From: JAJZIH01 sp021785265
GTDB lineage: Bacteria; Pseudomonadota; Gammaproteobacteria; JAKAQQ01
Direction of reading: 5' to 3'
Assembly (NCBI GenBank): GCA_027338645.1
Contig: DAHWSH010000012.1
Location: 1-64,000, forward strand
Length of the DNA stretch: 64,000 nt
Below are positions 53,480 to 61,464 of this stretch, piece by piece. The position numbers and the translations under genes were made by a program. The notes beneath the pieces are model-generated. The model was given only the letters and a program-made list of their open reading frames with translations, was not told the DNA's origin and made no database searches. The number at the start of each line of letters is the position of its first letter. Positions within the stretch are counted from its first letter, which is position 1.

Positions 53480-53941
53480 ATGAAAAGCTATATGGCACAT
53501 GCCGGTCAGGTCGATGCCCGGTGGTATGTCGTGGATGCGGCGGGAGTCCCGCTCGGTCGTCTCGCGACAGAACTGGCCCGCAGGCTTCGGGGCAAGCACA
53601 AGGCCATCTATACCCCGCATGTGGATACCGGCGATTTTCTGATTGTGATCCATGCGGAACAGGTTCTCTTGACCGGCCGTAAGAAAGACGAGAAGCGTTA
53701 CCACCGTCATTCCGGCTATATCGGTGGGCTTAAAACGGTGACCTTCGAGGAGATGCGGGCCCGCCATCCGGACCGGATCATTGAAGAGGCCGTCCGGGGT
53801 ATGCTCCCCAAGAATTCCCTCGGTCGAGCCATGATCCGGAAGCTCAAGATTTATGCCGGAGACCACCACCCCCATCTGGCCCAGTCTCCGAAAACACTGG
53901 CCATCGGCAGGGTCTCCGCCCGCGCCGCCAACTTTTCCTAA
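53480..53941 (+). CDS. rplM: 50S ribosomal protein L13
   Basis: The 153-residue protein starts at ATG 53480 (MKSYMAHAGQVDARWYVVDA). Typical L13 segments include PLGRLATELARRLRGKHK, DTGDFLIVIHAE, RKKDEKRYHRHSGYIGG and VRGMLPKNSLGRAM. It precedes rpsI by 11 nt, the universal rplM-rpsI operon. Confidence 0.97.
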   Translation: MKSYMAHAGQVDARWYVVDAAGVPLGRLATELARRLRGKHKAIYTPHVDTGDFLIVIHAEQVLLTGRKKDEKRYHRHSGYIGGLKTVTFEEMRARHPDRIIEEAVRGMLPKNSLGRAMIRKLKIYAGDHHPHLAQSPKTLAIGRVSARAANFS

Positions 53942-53952
53942 GGAGCACGAAG

Positions 53953-54354
53953 GTGATTGAAGACAAGGGCGTACTCGGTTACGGGACGGGCCGTCGGAAG
54001 ACCTCGAAGGCACGGGTTTTCCTGAGACGGGGGAAGGGGGAGATCCGGGTCAATGATCGCTCCCTGGAGGACTATTTTGGCCGGGAAACCGCCAGCATGA
54101 TCATTCACCAGCCGATCGATCTGATCGAGTTCAGGGATCGGCTGGATGTCGAAGCGACGGTAACGGGTGGGGGATTGACCGGCCAGGCCGGGGCCGTCCG
54201 GCTGGGTCTGGCCCGAGCCTTGGTTCAGTACGATGAAACGCTCAAACCGCGTCTCAAAGCAAGCCACCTCTTGACCCGCGATCCCCGTTCGGTCGAGCGT
54301 AAGAAAGTCGGATTGCACAAGGCCCGTCGCGCGACCCAGTTCTCGAAACGCTGA
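53953..54354 (+). CDS. rpsI: 30S ribosomal protein S9
   Basis: The 133-residue protein starts at GTG 53953 with AAGGAG 8 nt before it. Signatures: YGTGRRKTSKARVFLR, GGGLTGQAGAVRLGLARAL and the basic C-terminal tail ending QFSKR, which reaches the P-site tRNA. It is the second gene of the L13-S9 operon. Confidence 0.97.
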   Translation: MIEDKGVLGYGTGRRKTSKARVFLRRGKGEIRVNDRSLEDYFGRETASMIIHQPIDLIEFRDRLDVEATVTGGGLTGQAGAVRLGLARALVQYDETLKPRLKASHLLTRDPRSVERKKVGLHKARRATQFSKR

Positions 54355-54361
54355 GGGCGCT

Positions 54362-54435
54362 TGGGGGATCGTCTAGCGGTAGGACAGCGGACTCTGACTC
54401 CGCGAACCGTGGTTCGAATCCACGTCCCCCAGCCA
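54362..54435 (+). tRNA. tRNA-Gln (anticodon CTG)
   Basis: The full cloverleaf can be drawn. The acceptor stem is TGGGGGA/TCCCCCA with U1-A72 typical of tRNA-Gln, the discriminator is G and CCA is encoded. The anticodon arm is GCGGA-CTCTGAC-TCCGC with anticodon CTG, and the T arm contains GGTTCGAATCC. It lies 7 nt after rpsI. Confidence 0.95.
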
Positions 54436-55152
54436 ATCCAACGGATGAGACCCGCTCGGACACTGGCCAATCTTGGGGATGTGAATCCTTCAGCTTATAC
54501 CCGGCCGTCTTGAGTCGACTTGCGACACCTACACGCAGATTTAGACGATCTGATTCAGTGTGACCCGGGAAAGATTTCGTTTTTTAATAAAAAACGACGT
54601 CAATGATCAAAACACGTTTTATCCCATGCTGAACTCGTTGATCAACTGGATCCGTGAGAACGGCGGACACCTACATCCGGCCCGGTGATACGAACAGGCA
54701 AGAACCGCCCTCCCGTGCAGGAAGTAAACCTGGCTCAATAAAGTAAAGCCCCCGGGTTGTGGTGGTAAAAGGTGATGTAATCACCGGCCAAACGAGGGAG
54801 ACACTCGGCTGCCCAATGGCGAGAAACGGGGGAAAGGTTGAGAAGTCCAGACCGTTTGAGAAGGGAGACTCTGTAGAAGTCCGTCGCGGAACCGGACCGG
54901 GATCACTCGGATATGAATGAGGGATGATGGATCTTCATCGTCGTCATGAAGCCATCGCTGAACCTCGACTCGGAAGGCTGTTCCTTTGGCGAGCCCATCT
55001 GTACGCAATGATTTCCACGATGCTCGGCGGACCATGGCAGGCAGGTCACACCCAGTCGAGCTAAGCTCTCCGGCTCATTGGCCAGCCATCCGCTCTACAC
55101 GAGCTGTACTATGCGACTAATTTCACCCTTTGGCTTGACACTTCCCAGAACT
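54436..55152. other. Gene-poor gap after tRNA-Gln
   Basis: About 715 bp with no recognised gene and lower GC than its surroundings. It contains a perfect AT palindrome (54577-54597), a small hairpin GGTGAT-GTA-ATCACC (54771-54785), a 20-codon frame at 54626-54688 and an 84-codon minus frame at 54781-55035 with no recognisable product. No repeat of the tRNA 3' end was seen, so an integrated element is not supported. Confidence 0.5.
54577..54597. repeat. Perfect AT-rich inverted repeat
   Basis: TCGTTTTTT, loop AAT, AAAAAACGA: a 9 bp stem with a 3 nt loop. It could act as a bidirectional weak terminator of the rpsI/tRNA transcript or as a protein-binding palindrome. Confidence 0.6.
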
Positions 55153-55854
55153 CTAGAGATCCGGTCGCTCGAGCCTTTCCACGGTTGAGGATCCGCCGGC
55201 CACGAAAATGAGCTCGGGGATCCGGTGGGCGAAAATCCCCGATTCGACGACTCCCGGGATGGATTTGAGCTGGATTTCCATGCCCGATGGGTCGTTCAGG
55301 GGCAGATGGAGGACGTCCAGGATCTGGTTGCCGCCATCCGTGAGGTAATGTTCCCGCCAGGCGGGTGCCCCGCCCAGCCGGACGATCTGGCGGGCCGTGA
55401 AACTGCGGGCGAACGGCAGAACCTCGACCGGAACCGCCACCGAATCCGCCAAGCGGTTAAAGCGTTTCCGGCTATCCGCAATCACCACGAACTTCCGGCT
55501 CGCTGTCGCGAGTATTTTCTCCCGGGTGAGGGCACCACCATGGCCCTTGATGAGACGGAAGTGGGGGTCAAAAGCGTCCGCGCCATCCACATAGAGGTCC
55601 AGATCACCCGTCTCGTTGAGGTCGAGAACCCGGATGCCGGCCTGCCGAAGCAGGGCTGCTGTCTGTTCCGAACTGGCAACGGCAGCCTCAAAATGTTGCT
55701 GGATGCCCGGTAATCCCTCGATGAAGTACCGTACGGTGGATCCCGTGCCGACACCCAGGAAACGGATGTCCCGGACCAGGGCGAGGGCACCCTCGGCAGC
55801 CCGGCGCTTGCCCGCTTCGGCGGCAGGGTGGACTTCCTCCGGGCTCTGGGTCAT
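55153..55854 (-). CDS. rpiA: Ribose-5-phosphate isomerase A
   Basis: From ATG 55854 the enzyme is 233 residues, a little longer than usual. Motifs: FLGVGTGSTVRYFIEGL, VASSEQTAALL, the acidic DLYVDGADAFDPHF followed by LIKGHGGALTREKILA (catalytic Lys and acidic residues), and FVVIADSRKR. It interconverts ribose-5-phosphate and ribulose-5-phosphate. A longer ATG at 55905 would add 17 residues and is less likely. Confidence 0.94.
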   Translation of the reverse strand: MTQSPEEVHPAAEAGKRRAAEGALALVRDIRFLGVGTGSTVRYFIEGLPGIQQHFEAAVASSEQTAALLRQAGIRVLDLNETGDLDLYVDGADAFDPHFRLIKGHGGALTREKILATASRKFVVIADSRKRFNRLADSVAVPVEVLPFARSFTARQIVRLGGAPAWREHYLTDGGNQILDVLHLPLNDPSGMEIQLKSIPGVVESGIFAHRIPELIFVAGGSSTVERLERPDL

Positions 55855-55938
55855 CACGGTAGGTGGATCCGACAGATTGACGGAAAAAAGCGCTGGGCCG
55901 AACACTTGGCCAACCCAGCGCTCCAGTCTACGGCCCGA

Positions 55939-56325
55939 TCAGAAAATTGCGCTGATCGAGGTTTCACCACTCTCAAAGACCGAAGTCTTAGGCTCCGGAG
56001 TAAAAACCGGACGCGAACCCGATCCCGTGGAACGTTTTTTGGCCGGTTTCCGGGCCGGTTTCTTCTTCACCGACGAGGTTTTCCGGTTAGATGCCTTTTT
56101 TTTTACGCTGCTCTTTTTGGGCTTGGCCGCGGCCTTTTTGGCCTTGGCCTTGCTCCGAGAAGCCGCTTTTTTCTTTTTCGCGGGAGCCTTTTTCTTGGCT
56201 ACCGCTTTCTTCTTGGCGACAGGCCGACGACGAGCCGCAGTTTTGGCTTTGTGGGCCGGCTTACGACGGGCGGCAGGCTTTTTCTTCGCCACTGCACGCT
56301 TCTTGGTCACTTTACGTTTCATCAT
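55939..56325 (-). CDS. Histone H1-like Lys/Ala-rich DNA-binding protein
   Basis: The 128-residue protein starts at tandem ATGs 56325/56322 with GGAG 8 nt upstream. The body is nearly all Lys, Ala, Arg and Pro in degenerate repeats (KKRAVAKKKPAARR, KKKAVAKKKAPAKKKK), like the histone H1-like/AlgP group. It ends in a non-basic tail (SVFESGETSISAIF). It is predicted to be nucleoid-associated, unstructured and DNA-binding. The upstream region has a TATACT -10-like box and long A/T runs. Confidence 0.8.
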   Translation of the reverse strand: MMKRKVTKKRAVAKKKPAARRKPAHKAKTAARRRPVAKKKAVAKKKAPAKKKKAASRSKAKAKKAAAKPKKSSVKKKASNRKTSSVKKKPARKPAKKRSTGSGSRPVFTPEPKTSVFESGETSISAIF

Positions 56326-56358
56326 CGCGGAATCTCCGCTGTGTAACAACACGTGGAG

Positions 56359-56396
56359 AGTATATCCAATTAAAAAAAAAATTCAGGATTTTTTTT
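56359..56396 (-). promoter_or_regulatory. A/T-tract palindrome and -10 box before histone-like gene
   Basis: AAAAAAAAT (56374-56382) and ATTTTTTTT (56388-56396) form a 9 bp inverted repeat around TCAGG. On the minus strand, TATACT (56364-56359) lies downstream of it. The tract may be the terminator of the EVE gene and also an UP-like element for the histone-like gene. Confidence 0.5.
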
Positions 56397-56439
56397 GTCT
56401 TGGGTCTGTCTCATCTTCCTTGACGGGTGCGGATCGGGA

Positions 56440-56913
56440 TCAGAGCGGGTGGAGATGGGTTCGCGTGAGGAGGTGGATCCACTCCGGTGAGGTGACCGGT
56501 AAGATGGAGAGACGGTTGCCGCGGCGGAGCAGCCGGAACTCATGGAGTCCAGGATCCTGACGCAGCTGGCTGAGCGTGAGGACGGGGTTCAGGCGGGCCG
56601 TCAGCCGGATGTCGACCGCGTACCAGCGGGGTTGGCTGGGGAGACTTCGGGGATCCCAGTAGGGGCTTTGGGGGTCGAATGCGGTGGGATCCGGATAGCC
56701 TGCCCGAACCACCTCCATGAGTCCCACGATCCCGGGTTGCGCACAACTCGAGTGGTACAGGAAGACGGAGTCGCCCATCTGGACATGGTCACGAAGCAGA
56801 TTCCGCGCTTCATAGTTGCGGACCCCGTCCCAGCGGGCTACCCGTCCCGGCAGGGCGAGCAGATGATCCAACCCGAATTCCCGGGGCTCCGACTTGAAGA
56901 GCCAGTAGGACAT
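56440..56913 (-). CDS. EVE domain protein
   Basis: The 157-residue protein fills a single EVE (former DUF55) domain: MSYWLFKSEPREFGLDHL, ARWDGVRNYEARNLLRDHVQMGD, VFLYHSSCAQPGIVGLMEVV and RWYAVDIRLTARL. EVE domains bind modified nucleic acid bases. The gene lies 21 bp after fau, an arrangement seen next to zapA-6S-fau in other gammaproteobacteria. Confidence 0.9.
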   Translation of the reverse strand: MSYWLFKSEPREFGLDHLLALPGRVARWDGVRNYEARNLLRDHVQMGDSVFLYHSSCAQPGIVGLMEVVRAGYPDPTAFDPQSPYWDPRSLPSQPRWYAVDIRLTARLNPVLTLSQLRQDPGLHEFRLLRRGNRLSILPVTSPEWIHLLTRTHLHPL

Positions 56914-56934
56914 GGAATGAGTCTCAGAGAATCC

Positions 56935-57627
56935 TTATTTCAAGCCCGGCCAGGAGGAGTGGAAGCCCCCGTTACGGTACCAGCCCCGGTCGGTGACCAC
57001 CCAATCGAGGCGGATATCCCAGGGCGCTTCCGGGATTGCATCGACCCGTTGCTGATCATGCGCCACACCAATCCGGAAGGGTCTGGGCTGGTTTTCGCGT
57101 CCCCTCCCCAGGGTTCGGTCGTAAAAGCCGCCTCCTGTGCCCAAGCGGCGTCCCCACGAATCAAATGCCCGAAGCGGGATCAGGATCACATCGAGCCTTC
57201 CGGCGGGAAGACCGGTCGCGGGTTCGGGGATTCCGAAGCGATTCGGCCGGAGAATCGTGCCCGGTTCCCAGGTGATGAACTCGAGGCCTTGGCCCTCCAA
57301 GCGCGGGAGATAGACGTGGAGACCAAAGGGCAAAGTCCCGCCTCCCAGTCCGGTAAAGCCATTGGGATCAATCTCGCCCCGCACCGGGAAATAGCTGGCC
57401 AGATAGCCTTGGGCGATGTCGTGAAGGAAGGGCATGAGTTGCGTGGCCAGACGGCTCGCAGCCATCCGTTGCGTTTCGTCGTCGAGAGTGCGAACCAGCT
57501 CCTTCATGCGAAAACGAACGAGCTTCCGGTACTCTCGATCCGCTTCCAGAAGAGGGACATCTCCCGCTTGCGCCGTTACCGGCTTTTGCCCTTGAACCTG
57601 AGGTTCAGGTGGAGGCTTCGCGGTCAT
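56935..57627 (-). CDS. fau: 5-formyltetrahydrofolate cyclo-ligase
   Basis: The 230-residue YgfA/MTHFS family protein has an Arg/Lys-rich N-terminal segment (YRKLVRFRMKELVRTL), SYFPVRGEIDP and the ATP-binding signature RLGTGGGFYDRTLGR near residue 165. It converts 5-formyl-THF to 5,10-methenyl-THF. It follows the 6S RNA as in E. coli ssrS-ygfA; its Shine-Dalgarno GGGGAG lies in the 3' arm of the 6S closing stem. Confidence 0.92.
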   Translation of the reverse strand: MTAKPPPEPQVQGQKPVTAQAGDVPLLEADREYRKLVRFRMKELVRTLDDETQRMAASRLATQLMPFLHDIAQGYLASYFPVRGEIDPNGFTGLGGGTLPFGLHVYLPRLEGQGLEFITWEPGTILRPNRFGIPEPATGLPAGRLDVILIPLRAFDSWGRRLGTGGGFYDRTLGRGRENQPRPFRIGVAHDQQRVDAIPEAPWDIRLDWVVTDRGWYRNGGFHSSWPGLK

Positions 57628-57634
57628 CTTCAGG

Positions 57635-57838
57635 CTCCCCGCTCAAGGACGGGTCTGCACAACAACGACCTGTCGGCTTCCGGGATGGATCATTAGGCTC
57701 GAAGAGAATCCCAGCCCGTATCGAGCGCAGCAGGAGACGTCGATTCCATGATGCACCGGCGGATTGGGATTTACAAGGGGGCGGCGGCCCGAGCACTTCG
57801 ACTGGAAACTAAGGTTCGGAGCCGTCTCAGAGGGAAGC
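57635..57838 (-). ncRNA. ssrS: 6S RNA
   Basis: An approximately 200 nt gap between zapA and fau on the same strand, the standard ssrS position. The 5' end reads CTTCCCTCTGAGACGG, close to the E. coli 6S start (CUCUGAGAUG). It can pair with the 3' end: CTTCCC with GGGGAG and GACGG with CCGTC, giving the terminal stem. An AGCCTAA segment resembles the E. coli AGCCUUAA on the 3' side of the central bubble. 6S RNA traps sigma70-RNA polymerase in stationary phase. The exact ends are approximate; the 5' end overlaps the last codons of zapA. Confidence 0.75.
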
Positions 57839-58111
57839 GGCGAGCTCCAGATTCAGGCGATGGAGCTGTTCGAGCCACCGGCCGGATTCCGGTTCTCCGG
57901 CCCTTCTGGCGTCGAGCAACTGGTGTGCCAGATCCAAACCCACCATGATGGCGATCCGGTCGAGACCCACGAGCTTCCCTTCGTTGCGGACCTTTTGCAT
58001 CTCATCGTTCAGGAAAGTTGCTGCCTCGAGCAGCGCCAAGCGCTCGTTTTCCGGACAGTTCACCTGGAACTCACGATCCAGGATGCGGATGCGGATCGGG
58101 GTGGTGCTCAC
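57827..58111 (-). CDS. zapA: Cell division protein ZapA
   Basis: The 94-residue protein matches ZapA: TPIRIRILDREFQVNCPENERLALLEAATFL, a conserved DRIAIMVGLDLAHQLL segment, and a helical C-terminus suited to coiled-coil formation. It stabilises FtsZ bundles at the septum. Its start overlaps the upstream zapB-like gene by 4 nt. Its stop codon lies within the predicted 5' end of 6S RNA. Confidence 0.92.
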   Translation of the reverse strand: MSTTPIRIRILDREFQVNCPENERLALLEAATFLNDEMQKVRNEGKLVGLDRIAIMVGLDLAHQLLDARRAGEPESGRWLEQLHRLNLELAASL

Positions 58112-58320
58112 CGTTCGTTTTCGAGCGATTTGAGACGGTGGATCATGGATTCCACCCGGAAACGGACATCATCCCGGCCATGCAGCAAGGTCGCCCGCTC
58201 CTGGGCCAGTTCTGCCAGCTTGGTTCGCAGGGAGCGGTTTTCCTGCTGCAGTTGGTTTTTTTCGGCAAGCAGGAGATGGACGGACCGTTCCAGGCTTGCG
58301 AGTTCTTCCTGCCAGTTCAT
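58108..58320 (-). CDS. ZapB-like coiled-coil protein (TIGR02449 type)
   Basis: A 70-residue protein starting at ATG 58320 behind GGGAGG. Almost the whole sequence is a heptad-rich coiled coil (LLAEKNQLQQENRSLRTKLAEL). The short coiled-coil gene directly before zapA is typical of gammaproteobacteria and is assumed to act in division. An in-frame ATG at 58332 is less likely because it overlaps the Shine-Dalgarno. Confidence 0.85.
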   Translation of the reverse strand: MNWQEELASLERSVHLLLAEKNQLQQENRSLRTKLAELAQERATLLHGRDDVRFRVESMIHRLKSLENER

Positions 58321-58435
58321 GTGACCTCCCAAGACGTTTCACTATACAACAAATCCGCCTGAAGACGGGCGGGAGCGGGGACCCCGCGTGCTAGAATCAG
58401 CCCATGCAGCTATCCGATGCCCGAGACAGCGGGTC

Positions 58436-58981
58436 ATGAGCCACAGCGGCCAACACGGGGAGTCCGGGCAGATTCCGTTGCACGAGTTGCAGGGAATGGT
58501 GTGCGGCTTGCTCTGTGCAGGCTGGATACCGGAAGGGCAAAAGCCGCACGCGAGTGGCGGTTCCCCATTCCAGACTCCCCCGGAATGGGGGGAGGCCGAG
58601 TGGGCGTTCTGGCGGACTCGGAGCCCCCTTTTGGCCGAGCAGTTGGCCCACGGCCAGCTCGATTTCAATCTCGGCCTGCCGGATGATGAAGCCACTTTGG
58701 GCAGCCGGATCGGGGCCTTGGCGTGCTGGCTCGGGGGTTTTCTCTCGGCCCTGGGCGAGGCGGGAGCCGGTTTCCCGAAGACGCGGGAGGGCCACGAAGT
58801 GCTCCGGGATCTTGTGGAGATCAGCCGCGTGGAACCCCCGCCGGAACCGGCGGAGAGTGATGAGCAGGACTTCCTCGAAGTCACCGAATACGTGCGCATG
58901 GCGGTCCAGTTTTTGTACGATGAACGATGGGGGTCGAACGCCCCCCCGATGACCGAGGAGTCCCCCCATGAACCACCGTGA
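58436..58981 (+). CDS. ygfB: UPF0149 family protein (YgfB/YecA)
   Basis: The 181-residue protein starts at ATG 58436. The UPF0149 pattern is visible: LHELQGMVCGLLCAG, a central FNLGLPDDEATLGSRIGALACWLGGFLSALG, and a C-terminal FLEVTEYVRMAVQFLYDE. A TAGAAT at 58392-58397 may be the -10 box. It is the first gene of the ygfB-pepP-ubiH-ubiI series and overlaps pepP by 14 nt. Confidence 0.9.
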   Translation: MSHSGQHGESGQIPLHELQGMVCGLLCAGWIPEGQKPHASGGSPFQTPPEWGEAEWAFWRTRSPLLAEQLAHGQLDFNLGLPDDEATLGSRIGALACWLGGFLSALGEAGAGFPKTREGHEVLRDLVEISRVEPPPEPAESDEQDFLEVTEYVRMAVQFLYDERWGSNAPPMTEESPHEPP

Positions 58982-60284
58982 AGAATGGGCGCGCCGTCGG
59001 CGTGCGCTGTTGCGCGAAATGGGCCGTGATGCGATCGCGATCCTGCCGGGTGCGGAGGAAAAATTCCGCAACCGGGACGTGAGCTACCGCTTCCGCCAGA
59101 GTAGTGATTTTCTTTACCTGACCGGTTTCGAGGAACCGGGGGCCGTGGCCGTTTTCGTGCCGGGTCGTTCGGAAGGAGAGTATCTCCTGTTTTGTAACCC
59201 GCGCGACCGCGAGCGCGAAACGTGGATCGGCCGGCGTGCCGGTCCGGAGGGGGCTGTGGAACAGTATGGGGCGGACTTGGGATTTTCGATCGCCCAGCTG
59301 GACGCCGAGATGCCGCGGCTGCTTGAGGGGGTCGACCGGATCTTCTATACCATGGGCCAAAATGAGGCCTTCGACCACCGGGTGATCGACTGGGTCAACG
59401 GCTTGCGGGCACGGGTTCGTTCGGGGATTGCTTCTCCCGAAACCTTCATCTCGCTTGAACCCCTCGTTCATGAGATGCGCCTGTTCAAGTCCAAGGTGGA
59501 AATTGCCGAGATGCGCAGGGCGGCCCGGGTCAGTGTTGCCGCCCATCGGCGCGTGCTTCGGATGCTGGCTCCCGGGCTCCATGAATATGACGTTGCGGCC
59601 GAGGTGCTGCACGAATTCATGCGGGCGGGGTGTGAGGAAGCCTATGGCACAATCGCCGGGGGTGGGGTCAATGCCTGCATCCTGCATTACACCCAGAACT
59701 CGGATTTGCTCAAGGATGGCGATCTGCTGCTCTTGGATGCCGGCTGCGAGTCCCGGGGTTATGCCGCGGATATCACGCGAACCTTTCCCGTGAATGGCCG
59801 TTTCAGCCCGGAACAGCGGGCGGTTTACGACGTCGTGCTCGCTGCCCAGCAGGAGGCGATTGCGACTTGCCGGCGGGGACGGCACTGGAATGAACCCTAT
59901 GAGGCCACGGTGCGGGTCATCACCCAGGGACTCGTGCGCCTGGGACTGCTCCGGGGACCGGTCCGGGAACTGATCCGCGACCGGGCGTATGAAGAGTTTT
60001 ATATGCACCGGGCCGGTCACTGGCTCGGTCTCGATGTGCATGATGTCGGGAGCTACAAGATCGATGGCCACTGGCGCGAACTCGAACCCGGCATGGTCTT
60101 GACCGTGGAACCGGGAATCTACCTCCGCCCCGGGAACCGACGGATCCCCAAGCGCTTCCAGGGCATCGGCGTCCGCATCGAAGATGACGTGCTCATTACC
60201 CGGAAGGATCCTGACGTGTTGACCCGACCACTGGTCAAATCGGCAGACGACATCGAGCAGGGGATGCATGTCGGACGGGCCTGA
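58968..60284 (+). CDS. pepP: Xaa-Pro aminopeptidase
   Basis: The 438-residue metallopeptidase of family M24B has an N-terminal creatinase-like domain (SYRFRQSSDFLYLTGFEEPGA). The pita-bread catalytic domain carries the dimetal ligands: Asp in LLLLDAGCESRGYAADITRT (two Asp), His in HRAGHWLGLDVHDVG, and two Glu in TVEPGIYL and VRIEDDVLI. It removes N-terminal residues preceding proline. Placement before ubiH is conserved in gammaproteobacteria. Confidence 0.95.
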   Translation: MNHREEWARRRRALLREMGRDAIAILPGAEEKFRNRDVSYRFRQSSDFLYLTGFEEPGAVAVFVPGRSEGEYLLFCNPRDRERETWIGRRAGPEGAVEQYGADLGFSIAQLDAEMPRLLEGVDRIFYTMGQNEAFDHRVIDWVNGLRARVRSGIASPETFISLEPLVHEMRLFKSKVEIAEMRRAARVSVAAHRRVLRMLAPGLHEYDVAAEVLHEFMRAGCEEAYGTIAGGGVNACILHYTQNSDLLKDGDLLLLDAGCESRGYAADITRTFPVNGRFSPEQRAVYDVVLAAQQEAIATCRRGRHWNEPYEATVRVITQGLVRLGLLRGPVRELIRDRAYEEFYMHRAGHWLGLDVHDVGSYKIDGHWRELEPGMVLTVEPGIYLRPGNRRIPKRFQGIGVRIEDDVLITRKDPDVLTRPLVKSADDIEQGMHVGRA

Positions 60285-61464
60285 TCCCACCGGATCGGCC
60301 GGACTCCTGATTTCGGGAGCCGGAAGCGTCGGGGCGGCACTGGCTCTCGCGGCCGCCCGCGCCGGTGTGCCCGTCACCCTTGTAGAGCGGCGGGAAGAGG
60401 CGGAGTTGCGGAGGGATCAGCGCTTGTTCGTGCTTTCAGAGCCGTCGTGGCGCTGGCTCGGGGAGATCGGGGTGCTCGCGCACCTGGAGACGCCGGCCTG
60501 TCCCATACGTGAGATTTGTGTCGAAGAGCCAGGTCAGCCATCGGTCCGTCTGGAGGCGCTCGATGTGGACTTGCCCGTCCTCGGTTACACCGTCTGGGCC
60601 CACGGGCTTGAAGAAGCGCTCCGCCGGGCCCTCCGGAGCGAGACGGCGATCCGGCTGCTTTACGGAAGTCGGATCGAGCGCTCAGTGCCTGTCTGCGGAG
60701 AGGCGCATTACCGGATCGAGACCCCTCAGGGCGCTACCCAGATAACTCCCCCGCTCGCCGTGATCGCTGAGGGTCAGCCCCCGGCCTGGGCCCTGGGATC
60801 GGGGATGCGGTGCCGTGAGAAGGACACCGGACGGGCCGCACTCGTGATTCCCCTGGCCAGCCGGGTGCGACCGCAATCCGCCCAAGCTTATGAGCAGTTC
60901 GAGGACCGGAGTCTTTTGACGATCCTGCCCGCTGCGACCGATCGGTCGGTCGTCATCTGGACCCGGCCGCGGGCCGAGGCCCGCAGTTTCATGGAGGCTT
61001 CTCCGGAAAAACGCCGGTTGGATCTCTCGCGCCAGATCCGTTGCCGTCCGGAGGCCATGACGGAGGAGGGGAACCCTGTGCTTTTCGATCTCATCTCGCG
61101 ACGGGTGACCCCGCCCTGCGCTGACCGCGTGCTCTTGATCGGCAATGCCGCCCATACGGTTGTTCCCTTTGCGGCCCAGGGCCTGAATCTTGCGCTGCGG
61201 GACGCGCGCCACCTGGTCGACGCGATCGCCTCCGCGCGTGTCCGGGGAGAGGATTGGGGGGGCGGAGCGTGGAATGCCCGCTTCTGGGCTAGTCGGGTCT
61301 GTGATCACCGCCGTGTGGACCAGCTGACCTTGGGCCTACCCCGGCTGTTTGAACAGACAGATCCCATGGTTCGCCTGATCCGAAGAGGGGGGTGGAGAAT
61401 GGTCGCCCGGTCTCGTACCCTCCAGCGTCGCATCCTGGTACGGGGGCTCGGATGGAATCCCTGA
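60268..61464 (+). CDS. ubiH: UbiH-type FAD-dependent hydroxylase
   Basis: The 398-residue flavoprotein monooxygenase has the dinucleotide-binding GAGSVGAALALAAARAGVPV at the N-terminus and the second FAD motif with GNAAHTVVPFAAQGLNLALRDA near residue 290. It is predicted to hydroxylate a ubiquinone precursor ring, as UbiH does. Ring position cannot be assigned from sequence. It overlaps pepP by 17 nt and the next hydroxylase gene by 13 nt. Confidence 0.87.
   Translation: MSDGPDPTGSAGLLISGAGSVGAALALAAARAGVPVTLVERREEAELRRDQRLFVLSEPSWRWLGEIGVLAHLETPACPIREICVEEPGQPSVRLEALDVDLPVLGYTVWAHGLEEALRRALRSETAIRLLYGSRIERSVPVCGEAHYRIETPQGATQITPPLAVIAEGQPPAWALGSGMRCREKDTGRAALVIPLASRVRPQSAQAYEQFEDRSLLTILPAATDRSVVIWTRPRAEARSFMEASPEKRRLDLSRQIRCRPEAMTEEGNPVLFDLISRRVTPPCADRVLLIGNAAHTVVPFAAQGLNLALRDARHLVDAIASARVRGEDWGGGAWNARFWASRVCDHRRVDQLTLGLPRLFEQTDPMVRLIRRGGWRMVARSRTLQRRILVRGLGWNP

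Noticed and set aside
54362..54435. tRNA-Gln as an attachment site for an integrated element
   Set aside because: No second copy of the tRNA 3' end was seen downstream and no integrase is present.
54626..54688. 20-residue frame MLNSLINWIRENGG...
   Set aside because: It resembles the start of a SET-like domain by eye, but it is too short, lacks a ribosome-binding site, and is not supported as a gene.
54781..55035. 84-codon minus-strand frame in the post-tRNA gap
   Set aside because: No recognisable family, no convincing ribosome-binding site, and composition like non-coding DNA.
58881..60377. 498-codon minus-strand frame opposite pepP
   Set aside because: Antisense to a gene with all metal ligands present; no motif in the antisense product.
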